6,708 nt of DNA from Clostridia bacterium (GCA_900768035.1 CAAGBH010000067.1:1-6708), one strand, 5' to 3'. Positions 1 through 5,332 are shown, counted from the first letter of the stretch. A program made the numbers and translations. The notes: generated by a model from the letters alone, not told the origin.

Positions 1-1
1 A

Positions 2-220
2 AAAATTGGCAAAGCCGTTTCACGCAACCGTGCAAAGCGTTTAATAACGGCTGCATTTCGTTCGCTTCTGCCTCGGATTGATTCGGGGTATGATTTTGTA
101 ATTGTTGCAAGAACAAAAATTTTGAATGTAAAAAGCACCGAAGTTGCATCTTCTTTATTGAAAATTTTTGAAACTTCCCGAGTGCTTAAAAGTATTTGTG
201 ATGAAGAGAATACTGATTAA
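2..220 (+). CDS. rnpA: RNase P protein component, 3' part (5' end outside window)
   Basis: C-terminal 72 residues of the protein subunit of ribonuclease P, which helps the catalytic RNA remove 5' leaders from pre-tRNAs. The open frame begins at base 2 with no start codon, so about 40-50 N-terminal residues of a family protein of usually 110-120 residues lie upstream. The diagnostic RNR motif is present as KAVSRNRAKR (visible residues 4-13), the conserved RNA-contacting helix, followed by the family-typical SGYDFVIVAR strand (28-37). The stop (TAA, 218-220) lies inside yidD, giving a 20-nt overlap that is common for this gene pair and suggests translational coupling. The rnpA-yidD-yidC-jag order is the classical origin-proximal arrangement, which supports the call. 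rpmH would be expected just upstream. Confidence 0.95.
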   Translation, partial: KIGKAVSRNRAKRLITAAFRSLLPRIDSGYDFVIVARTKILNVKSTEVASSLLKIFETSRVLKSICDEENTD

Positions 221-425
221 ATTGATTAGGTTTTATCAAACCGCAATTTCTCCTAGAAAAATTTCCTGTTGCCGTTTTGAACCAACCTGTTCGCAGTATG
301 CTATTGAGGCTATTACTGTCCACGGTGCATTTAAGGGAAGTTTTTTGAGTTTGTGGAGAATTTTAAGATGCAATCCTCTTTGCAAGGGCGGGTATGACCC
401 TGTTCCGCAAAGAAAACAAAAATAA
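201..425 (+). CDS. yidD: YidD, membrane protein insertion efficiency factor
   Basis: A 74-residue protein of the YidD/UPF0161 family, a small membrane-associated factor that assists YidC-dependent membrane protein insertion. It begins MKRILIKLIRFYQTAISP, the typical amphipathic start. The cysteine-rich core follows: SCCRFEPTCSQYA (residues 22-34, Cys 23, 24 and 30), then RILRCNPLCKGGYDPVP (53-69, Cys 57 and 61). Length is near the family norm. The frame is open upstream and an ATG at 168 would add 11 residues (MKLPECLKVFV), but those overlap the end of rnpA and are not family-like, so I chose the ATG at 201. The ribosome binding site there is poor, so expression probably depends on coupling to rnpA. 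A 54-nt gap separates it from yidC, its functional partner. Confidence 0.95.
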   Translation: MKRILIKLIRFYQTAISPRKISCCRFEPTCSQYAIEAITVHGAFKGSFLSLWRILRCNPLCKGGYDPVPQRKQK

Positions 426-442
426 CATTGTTTTGAAAATTA

Positions 443-467
443 CCATTTGCGTTTACGCATTGAATGG
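443..467 (+). promoter_or_regulatory. Possible hairpin in front of the yidC ribosome binding site
   Basis: CCATT (443-447) and TGCG (448-451) can pair with CGCA (456-459) and AATGG (463-467) across a TTTA loop and a 3-nt bulge (460-462). The 3' arm takes up the first two G of the weak GGATGGG Shine-Dalgarno stretch (466-472) used by yidC. If formed, the hairpin could lower yidC translation. The structure was found by eye, and its stability and conservation are unknown. Confidence 0.3.
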
Positions 468-479
468 ATGGGTGTATAA

Positions 480-1400
480 ATGGACAAATTATTTAGTATT
501 ATTAACATACCTTTGGGTTGGGTATTGCGTTTTATCGCAAGCGCTTTCCAAGGTAACTTCGCAGCAGCGGTATTTTTATTTACCTTGCTTATAAATGTGG
601 CTTTTATTCCGCTGACAATAAAGAGCCAGAAGTCTGCCGTTCAGCAAACCCGTATTAAACCTAAACTTGACGAATTGAAGAAAAAATACGGCGATGACAG
701 GCAAAAATATTCACAGGCAATGCAACAACTTTATCAGGAAGAAAATGTTTCAATGTCTGGCGGATGTCTTCCTATGATTTTCCGTCTTGTTATTATGATG
801 AGTATTTATTACCTCATAATGCAACCGCTTACTTACCTTATGAATGTTGACGCTTCTGCTATTGAAGCCGCAAAAGAAGCATTGAATCTTGGCGCTAATG
901 CAAGAAATTTGGAACTTTCGATAATTTCTGCGGTAGAAACAGGCAAAATTGCATCACCTGAAATTTCTTCTGTTTTGGATATGGTTAATTTTGATTTCTT
1001 TGGTATCAACCTTACCGAAACTCCAAAATTTTCTTTTAATATTTTCGGCGATTTCCAAGAGATTTGGATTATGCCTATTTTGGCATTTGCTGCACAGATG
1101 CTTTCAAGTGTTTTCTCAATGAAGATACAAAAGAAAGCCAATCCTGATGCGCCAAGTATGGCAGGTATGATGCTGACAATGCCTTTGATTTCATTGTTTA
1201 TAGGCTTCTCTTTGCCGGGCGGTGTTACATTCTATTGGGCTTGTTCGTCACTCATAGGCGGTTTTGTTCAGATTGCGGTGCAACAGTTATATGGTCCGCA
1301 TAAACTTTTATCAAAAGAACGCAGTAAAGAACTTGTAAAACAGTGTGATTTTGAATCAGCACAGATTAAAAAATTAACACAGAATAACGATAATACTTAA
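480..1400 (+). CDS. yidC: YidC/Oxa1 family membrane protein insertase
   Basis: A 306-residue YidC/Oxa1/SpoIIIJ-family insertase, which places membrane proteins in the cytoplasmic membrane with SecYEG or alone. There is no lipoprotein signal or lipobox cysteine, unlike Bacillus YidC proteins. Membrane segments by eye: about 27-46 (TM1), a charged cytoplasmic coiled-coil hairpin 50-92 (KPKLDELKKKYGDD), 96-118 (TM2, starting with the signature SGGCLPM), 195-213, 228-245 and 249-268. SLPGGVTFYWACSSLIGG (244-261) is the typical C-terminal signature. The loop between TM2 and TM3 is long (about 119-192) and ends in FDFFGINLTETPKFSF. At the position where Bacillus and E. coli proteins have the groove arginine (TM1), I place Asn39; an arginine sits in TM2 (Arg102). 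A stop codon directly before the ATG (477-479) fixes 480 as the earliest start. jag follows after 12 nt. Confidence 0.96.
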   Translation: MDKLFSIINIPLGWVLRFIASAFQGNFAAAVFLFTLLINVAFIPLTIKSQKSAVQQTRIKPKLDELKKKYGDDRQKYSQAMQQLYQEENVSMSGGCLPMIFRLVIMMSIYYLIMQPLTYLMNVDASAIEAAKEALNLGANARNLELSIISAVETGKIASPEISSVLDMVNFDFFGINLTETPKFSFNIFGDFQEIWIMPILAFAAQMLSSVFSMKIQKKANPDAPSMAGMMLTMPLISLFIGFSLPGGVTFYWACSSLIGGFVQIAVQQLYGPHKLLSKERSKELVKQCDFESAQIKKLTQNNDNT

Positions 1401-1412
1401 GGGGGATTTTCC

Positions 1413-2318
1413 TTGATTAAAGAAGCAAGAGGCTTCGGGTCTACTATCGACGAGGCCAGAGAAAATGCGATTTTAAATTTAAATGCATCTGAAGATGATG
1501 ATATACAGTTTGAAGTAATTACCACACCTAAAAAGAAAACATTGGGTCTTTTTGGCGGTTGTAAAGCAGAAGTTAGAGTTTTTGTTGAACTTCCTGATGA
1601 AAAACCGAAAAAACCGAAAAAGGCTAATATTAAAAAAGAAAAACCTGCAAAGAAGGAAACTGTAAAGGTTGCCCCTAAAAAAGAAGAAATTAAAGAAACA
1701 CCTAAAGTTGATGAGAGCGAGATTTCTCCCGATTCAAGAGCCGGCAGAGCAATAGCATATTTAAGACCGATTCTTGAAAGTTTGGGTTGCACTAATATTT
1801 CAATTAAAGTTTCTGAGGGTGAAAACAGCGCTTTGATTGAACTTGAGGGTGAAGGTTTAGGCGTTATTATCGGTCACAGAGGCGAAACTTTGGATTCACT
1901 CCAATATCTTGCAGGTCTTGCTGCTAATAATGGTGGTGGATATTATAAGGTTTCTTTAAATATCGGCAACTACCGTGAAAAAAGAGAAGAAACTTTAATA
2001 AATCTTGCAAAACGCATTTCCGAACAGGTTTTGAAAACAGGAAAATGCAGAAGTTTGGAGCCTATGAATCCTTATGAACGCAGAATTATTCATACAGCCG
2101 TTCAAGGTATTGACGGTGTTACATCCGCTTCTTTTGGAGAGGGAAGTAACAGGAGAGTTGTAATAGGCGTTGAAGGCGGAGAAATGAGACCGCCGAGAAG
2201 CAATGACAGGCGTGACAATCGTTCCCGCAATCGCAGAGTTGCACCTAAAAAAGTTGATGCTCCTGCGAGAGAACCTAAGAAAGATTCTGATATTCCGCTT
2301 TACGGAAAAATTAATTAA
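1413..2318 (+). CDS. jag: Jag/KhpB-type RNA-binding protein (Jag-N, KH, R3H)
   Basis: A 301-residue Jag (KhpB, 'SpoIIIJ-associated') RNA-binding protein, linked in Gram-positives to cell elongation and division through RNA binding, often with KhpA. The Jag-N domain spans about 1-60 (MIKEARGFGSTIDEA; LGLFGG at 44-49). A lysine- and proline-rich linker of about 45 residues (62-105) follows. The type II KH domain has the GxxG loop GHRG at 154-157 within GVIIGHRGETLDSLQYL. The R3H domain carries Arg223 and His227 in PYERRIIHTAVQG. The tail (258-292) is strongly basic and probably disordered, ending in PLYGKIN, similar to the PLYGKIE ending I recall from clostridial homologs. The start is TTG at 1413, with the strong site AAGGGGGA (1399-1406) overlapping the yidC stop, which implies coupled translation. 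A terminator follows directly. Confidence 0.95.
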   Translation: MIKEARGFGSTIDEARENAILNLNASEDDDIQFEVITTPKKKTLGLFGGCKAEVRVFVELPDEKPKKPKKANIKKEKPAKKETVKVAPKKEEIKETPKVDESEISPDSRAGRAIAYLRPILESLGCTNISIKVSEGENSALIELEGEGLGVIIGHRGETLDSLQYLAGLAANNGGGYYKVSLNIGNYREKREETLINLAKRISEQVLKTGKCRSLEPMNPYERRIIHTAVQGIDGVTSASFGEGSNRRVVIGVEGGEMRPPRSNDRRDNRSRNRRVAPKKVDAPAREPKKDSDIPLYGKIN

Positions 2319-2320
2319 AA

Positions 2321-2350
2321 AAACGGTCGGGAAACCGACCGTTTAATTTT
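2321..2350 (+). terminator. Rho-independent terminator after jag
   Basis: A perfect 10-bp stem, AAACGGTCGG (2321-2330) with CCGACCGTTT (2335-2344), closes a GAAA tetraloop and is followed by AATTTT. It begins 3 nt after the jag stop and ends the rnpA-yidD-yidC-jag transcript. The A-rich 5' flank and T-rich 3' flank could let it work in both directions. Confidence 0.93.
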
Positions 2351-2372
2351 GCCTTATTTTGTGAATTATAAA

Positions 2373-2402
2373 TTGACAAACACTATAGATATAGTATATA
2401 AT
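2373..2402 (+). promoter_or_regulatory. Sigma-A-type promoter of murA
   Basis: A consensus -35 TTGACA (2373-2378) and a consensus -10 TATAAT (2397-2402) are separated by 18 bp, about 80 nt upstream of the murA start. The expected transcription start is near 2409, giving a leader of about 72 nt. Both hexamers are perfect and the region lies right after the jag terminator, so murA is very probably transcribed on its own. The spacer holds a dyad, listed separately. Confidence 0.85.
2382..2395. promoter_or_regulatory. Inverted repeat inside the murA promoter spacer (possible operator)
   Basis: ACTATA (2382-2387) and TATAGT (2390-2395) form a perfect 6+6 bp dyad around GA, lying exactly between the -35 and -10 hexamers. 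A dimeric repressor here would block RNA polymerase. I do not recognise the binding protein. In such AT-rich DNA chance is a real alternative. Confidence 0.35.
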
Positions 2403-2436
2403 ATTTTTATTGATTAGGTATATATGTTTTGTTTGG

Positions 2437-2450
2437 TTATAATATTATAA
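2437..2450. promoter_or_regulatory. Perfect 14-bp palindrome in the murA leader, PerR-box-like
   Basis: TTATAATATTATAA reads the same on both strands. It lies about 28 to 41 bp after the predicted murA transcription start. The half-sites TTATAAT and ATTATAA equal those of the Bacillus PerR box (TTATAAT-N-ATTATAA), but the central base is missing. The left half is also a -10-like hexamer, though no matching -35 lies at a normal distance. Function is unproven. Confidence 0.35.
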
Positions 2451-2480
2451 GAGATATTTTTAAGACTGGAGTGGCGATAT

Positions 2481-3767
2481 TTGGAAAAATTCGTGATTTC
2501 CGGCGGAACTCCCTTGAGGGGAAAAGTTCGCATAAGCGGTGCGAAAAACGCTGCGGTTGCAATTCTTCCGGCGGTTTTATTGGCGGACAGTCCTTGTGTA
2601 ATTGAAAATCTTCCGAATATTTCGGATGTTGGTAATATATTAAAAGTTATGCACATATTGGGTGCAGATGTTAAAACGATTGATAAATCAACCGTTGAAA
2701 TTAACCCGTCTCATGTAAATTCTTTTGTTGTTTCAAAACAGATGGCTGAAAATATGCGTGCTTCAAGTTATTTTTTAGGTGCGCTTTTAGGCAGAATGAA
2801 TAAGGCAAGAGTGGCACCTCCCGGCGGATGTGATTTTGGTGTAAGACCTATCGACCAACATATCAAAGGCTTTGAAGCATTGGGCGCAAAGGTTACGATT
2901 GAGAGCGGTATGGTTGATGCGGTGGCTGATGAACTTCACGGTTCTTCGGTTTATCTTGATGTTGTTTCTGTTGGCGCTACAATAAATATAATGCTTGCCG
3001 CTGTTAAAGCAAGAGGCCTTACGGTGATTGAAAATGCCGCAAGAGAACCCCATATTGTTGATTTGGCTAACTTCCTCAATTCTATGGGTGCTAATATAAT
3101 GGGCGCCGGAACAAGCGTTATTAAAATCCGTGGCGTTGAAACCTTACACGGCACAAGTTATAGTATAATTCCTGACCAAATTGAAGCAGGAACGTATATG
3201 GCGGCAGCAGTTGCCACACAGGGTGATATTTTGATTGATAATGTCACTCCTAAACATTTGGAATCAATAATTGCAAAATTACGAGAGACAGGTGCTCAAA
3301 TCACCGAATTTGATGATTCGGTAAGGGTTACTATGGAGTCTCGTCCTAAAAAGTGCAATGTTAAAACTATGCCACACCCCGGTTTTCCAACCGATATGCA
3401 ACCTCAGATGGCAACAGTGCTTGCTATTGCTGATGGTGTGAGTATTGTCACAGAGGGTGTTTGGGATAATCGTTTCAGGTATATTGAACAATTAACTCTT
3501 ATGGGCGCCGATGTTCAGGTAGACGGTAAGATGGCGGTTATAACGGGTGTTGAAAGTTTGACACCTGCTCCTGTAAAAGCGGTTGATTTGCGTGCAGGTG
3601 CGGCAATGCTTATTGCAGGTTTTGCAACTGACGGTGTTACCGAAATTGAAGAAATTGAGCGTATTGACCGTGGCTATGAAGATGTTGTGGAAAAATTCAC
3701 TGCATTGGGCGGAGATATAAAAAGGGTATATTATCCCGAGGATAGCCAAATCTTAAAACAGGCATAA
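2481..3767 (+). CDS. murA: UDP-N-acetylglucosamine 1-carboxyvinyltransferase (MurA)
   Basis: A 428-residue cytoplasmic EPSP-synthase-fold enzyme. It transfers enolpyruvate from PEP to UDP-GlcNAc, the first committed step of peptidoglycan synthesis. Length is normal and complete. Key residues by comparison with E. coli MurA: Lys22-Asn23 in SGAKNA, Arg93 in MRASSYFLG, the catalytic Cys117 in VAPPGGCDFGVRPID, Arg122, the catalytic Asp305 in HPGFPTDMQPQ, Arg371 in VDLRAGAA and Arg397 in IDRGYE. Cysteine rather than aspartate at position 117 is the fosfomycin-sensitive form. The start is TTG, with GGAG (2468-2471) 9 nt upstream; no in-frame ATG or GTG lies nearby, and MEKFVISGG matches family N-termini. 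Low-GC Gram-positives often carry two murA paralogs, and which one this is cannot be decided here. It has its own promoter and a following hairpin, so it may be monocistronic. Confidence 0.97.
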   Translation: MEKFVISGGTPLRGKVRISGAKNAAVAILPAVLLADSPCVIENLPNISDVGNILKVMHILGADVKTIDKSTVEINPSHVNSFVVSKQMAENMRASSYFLGALLGRMNKARVAPPGGCDFGVRPIDQHIKGFEALGAKVTIESGMVDAVADELHGSSVYLDVVSVGATINIMLAAVKARGLTVIENAAREPHIVDLANFLNSMGANIMGAGTSVIKIRGVETLHGTSYSIIPDQIEAGTYMAAAVATQGDILIDNVTPKHLESIIAKLRETGAQITEFDDSVRVTMESRPKKCNVKTMPHPGFPTDMQPQMATVLAIADGVSIVTEGVWDNRFRYIEQLTLMGADVQVDGKMAVITGVESLTPAPVKAVDLRAGAAMLIAGFATDGVTEIEEIERIDRGYEDVVEKFTALGGDIKRVYYPEDSQILKQA

Positions 3768-3772
3768 ATTTT

Positions 3773-3809
3773 AACAGGTCAACTGCGGTTGACCTGTTTG
3801 TATTATTTT
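3773..3809 (+). terminator. Hairpin terminator after murA
   Basis: A perfect 11-bp stem, AACAGGTCAAC (3773-3783) with GTTGACCTGTT (3788-3798), has a TGCG loop and is followed by TGTATTATTTT. The T-run is interrupted, so termination may be incomplete. The hairpin lies only 29 nt before the walJ ATG, and no convincing promoter lies between them. Confidence 0.8.
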
Positions 3810-3827
3810 GTATAGGTAGGAAGTAAA

Positions 3828-4616
3828 ATGTCACGAATTTGTCCGCTTTTTAGCGGTTCGACAGGTAACAGTACATATATAGGCACTAAAAACGGAGGTA
3901 TACTTGTGGATGCGGGCGCATCTATGAAAGGTATAACCGAGGCTTTAAAATGTGCGGGCGGTGATATAGACGAAATATTGGCAGTCGCTGTCACCCACGA
4001 GCATATCGACCATATAAAAGGTCTCAAAACTTTTTTAAATAAAACTAATGCAAGCCTTTTAGCCTCAACCGAAACTTTAACGGCTTTGGAAAAGTTAGAA
4101 AAGATTCCGCCTAAGACTAATGTTATAAATCTTGATAGCGGGGATGTCGAAATCGGTGGAATATCGGTTTCAAGATTCGCAACAAGCCACGACTGTGTGG
4201 GCTCAAGTGGATATACATTCTTGTTGCCTGATAATAAAAAGGTTGCGGTCTGCACTGATTTGGGTGTTGTGACTGATGAAGTAAGAAATTCAATATCGGG
4301 CAGCGATTTGGTGCTTTTGGAATCTAATCACGATATAGAAATGCTTAAAAGAGGACCATATCCGCCTCATTTAAAGGTGAGAATTTTATCAGAAAAAGGG
4401 CATATTTCAAACAGTGTTTGCGCTAATGAAGTGTCTGCGCTTTTTAAAAGCGGAACTAAAAGGTTTATTTTAGGGCATTTAAGCCAGCATAATAATACTC
4501 CTATGTTGGCAAAAAGTTGTTCGGAATCGGCGCTAATTGATTTGGGTGCCCAAAACGGAAAAGATTATATTCTATCGGTTGCTAAACCTAATAATAACGG
4601 AGTTACGGTGATATGA
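3828..4616 (+). CDS. walJ: WalJ/YycJ-type metallo-beta-lactamase-fold nuclease
   Basis: A 262-residue MBL-fold hydrolase of the WalJ/YycJ family, cytoplasmic (no signal peptide). Bacillus members have been described as 5'-3' exonucleases linked to mismatch repair, so a DNA role is inferred by family, not shown here. Visible features: FSGSTGNSTYIG (8-19), the metal-binding motif HEHIDH (57-62, so His57, His59, Asp61, His62), SHDCVGSSGY (120-129, His121), the bridging Asp144 in CTDLG, His168 in LESNHD, GHIS (191-194) and LGHLSQHNN (215-223, His217). The start is ATG at 3828 with TAGGAAG just upstream. The last four bases overlap rlmH, the neighbour also found near walJ in Bacillus and relatives. 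The walRK two-component genes, often next to walJ, are absent. It is not a beta-lactam resistance gene. Confidence 0.9.
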   Translation: MSRICPLFSGSTGNSTYIGTKNGGILVDAGASMKGITEALKCAGGDIDEILAVAVTHEHIDHIKGLKTFLNKTNASLLASTETLTALEKLEKIPPKTNVINLDSGDVEIGGISVSRFATSHDCVGSSGYTFLLPDNKKVAVCTDLGVVTDEVRNSISGSDLVLLESNHDIEMLKRGPYPPHLKVRILSEKGHISNSVCANEVSALFKSGTKRFILGHLSQHNNTPMLAKSCSESALIDLGAQNGKDYILSVAKPNNNGVTVI

Positions 4617-5092
4617 TTAAGGTAACGCTTATAACACTCGGGAAACTTAAAGAAAAATATTTGCGTGACGCTTGCAGTGAATATGTTAAGCGACTTTCAA
4701 GATATTGCAGTTTGGAAATTGCTGAATTAGAACCTGCAAGACTGCCTGAAAAACCGTCACGCTCGGAAATAGACTCGGCGCTCAAAAAGGAAGCCGAAAT
4801 GATATTTAAAAAAATCCCTACGGGTGCAGAAGTTATTCCCTTGTGTGTTGAGGGTAAGGAATATGAGAGCGAGAAATTTGCCCAAATTCTCGGAAATTTT
4901 GAAAATATGGGAAAACAGATTGTCTTTATAATCGGAAGTTCTTATGGACTTGACGAGAGTGTAAAAAAATCGGGTAATATAAAACTGTCGCTCTCTCAGA
5001 TGACATTTCCTCATCAACTGTTTCGAGTGATGCTTCTTGAACAGATATACCGTGCTTTTAAAATTAATGAGGGCGGTAGTTATCATAAGTAA
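4613..5092 (+). CDS. rlmH: 23S rRNA pseudouridine-1915 N3-methyltransferase RlmH
   Basis: A 159-residue SPOUT-class methyltransferase that uses S-adenosylmethionine to methylate pseudouridine 1915 in helix 69 of 23S rRNA on assembled 70S ribosomes. Length is the family norm. The N-terminus MIKVTLITLGKLKEKYL is typical. The knot region reads FIIGSSYGLDESV (105-117), followed by LSLSQMTFPHQLFRVMLLEQIYRAFKI, a 27-residue conserved block at 125-151 described here by its ends only: LSLSQMTFPH at 125-134 and LLEQIYRAFK at 141-150. The protein ends in GGSYHK, the conserved C-terminal tyrosine-histidine needed for activity. The second glycine of the usual IGG loop is serine here (Ser109). The start ATG overlaps the walJ stop (ATGA, 4613-4616), so translation is coupled. 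GGAG lies at 4599-4602. No clear terminator follows before the next promoter. Confidence 0.96.
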   Translation: MIKVTLITLGKLKEKYLRDACSEYVKRLSRYCSLEIAELEPARLPEKPSRSEIDSALKKEAEMIFKKIPTGAEVIPLCVEGKEYESEKFAQILGNFENMGKQIVFIIGSSYGLDESVKKSGNIKLSLSQMTFPHQLFRVMLLEQIYRAFKINEGGSYHK

Positions 5093-5111
5093 AAATATAT
5101 GTAAAAAATGC

Positions 5112-5140
5112 TTGACCTTTTGGGTGTAATGTGGTATAAT
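5112..5140 (+). promoter_or_regulatory. Strong extended -10 promoter of the rpmG-secE-nusG operon
   Basis: TTGACC (5112-5117) and TATAAT (5135-5140) are separated by 17 bp, and TG at 5132-5133 supplies an extended -10. The predicted transcription start is A5147, about 186 nt before the rpmG start codon. This strength suits a ribosomal protein operon. Confidence 0.87.
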
Positions 5141-5146
5141 TGCTTT

Positions 5147-5332
5147 ACCTCTGAAAGGTTCTTTTTTTTTGCAATAAGAACCGGTTTTTACAGGGTTCTA
5201 TATATCGCATAGTGCTTTACGTTACACATCAAAATATTGTGTGGCGGTGCGGTTTGCCCTTAACCGAGGGAGGCGTTTACTTTTACAAAGAGTAAAAGCA
5301 AAAAATATTTCCGTAAAGCGGGAGGTGCCGTT
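5147..5332 (+). promoter_or_regulatory. Long structured 5' leader of rpmG-secE-nusG
   Basis: This untranslated stretch has several complementary segments found by eye. GCTTTACG (5214-5221) pairs with CGTAAAGC (5312-5319), a perfect 8-bp long-range helix extendable by a T-G pair, whose 3' strand directly abuts the rpmG site GGAGGTG (5321-5327). Nested within it are ACACA/TGTGT (5224-5228 with 5238-5242), CGGTT/AACCG (5250-5254 with 5262-5266) and CTTTTAC/GTAAAAG (5280-5286 with 5292-5298). Together they make a closed multi-branched fold next to the ribosome binding site, which could control rpmG translation. I do not recognise it as a known riboswitch, T-box or ribosomal leader family. A GGGAGG copy at 5268-5273 repeats the true site's GGGAGG at 5320-5325. 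Confidence 0.5.
5157..5189 (+). terminator. Possible attenuator or terminator hairpin early in the rpmG leader
   Basis: GGTTCTT (5157-5163) pairs perfectly with AAGAACC (5176-5182) over a 12-nt T-rich loop, followed by GGTTTTTA. It lies about 10 nt after the predicted transcription start, so it could be an attenuator or could stop read-through from rlmH. The AGAACC arm can instead pair with GGTTCT downstream (5194-5199). The short stem and long loop make it uncertain. Confidence 0.4.

Noticed and set aside
168..200. Longer start for YidD (ATG at 168)
   Set aside because: The extra 11 residues lie wholly within rnpA, have no family-like sequence and no ribosome binding site; MKRILIKLIRFY at 201 matches YidD N-termini.
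394..594. 66-codon + strand frame between yidD and yidC
   Set aside because: It overlaps the start of yidC in another frame, has no family-like sequence, and both neighbours are clear genes.
2438..2443. Second -10 (TATAAT) for murA
   Set aside because: No -35-like hexamer 15-19 bp upstream; the nearest TTGATT is 22 bp away. It is better read as part of the palindrome.
3789..3816. TTGACC...TATAGG, a promoter-like pair before walJ
   Set aside because: The -35 lies inside the terminator arm, the -10 is poor, and the transcript would start at about 3823, removing the walJ ribosome binding site.
3828..4616. Beta-lactamase resistance gene
   Set aside because: The fold is metallo-beta-lactamase, but there is no signal peptide, the motifs are those of WalJ/YycJ, and it overlaps rlmH as in housekeeping loci.
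5212..5295. 27-codon GTG-started frame in the rpmG leader
   Set aside because: No ribosome binding site at a usable distance, and the region is better explained by RNA pairing. A leader peptide cannot be fully excluded.
5093..5332. tRNA gene near secE, as in some bacteria
   Set aside because: No T-psi-C arm, acceptor pairing or anticodon-arm layout could be found in the leader region.
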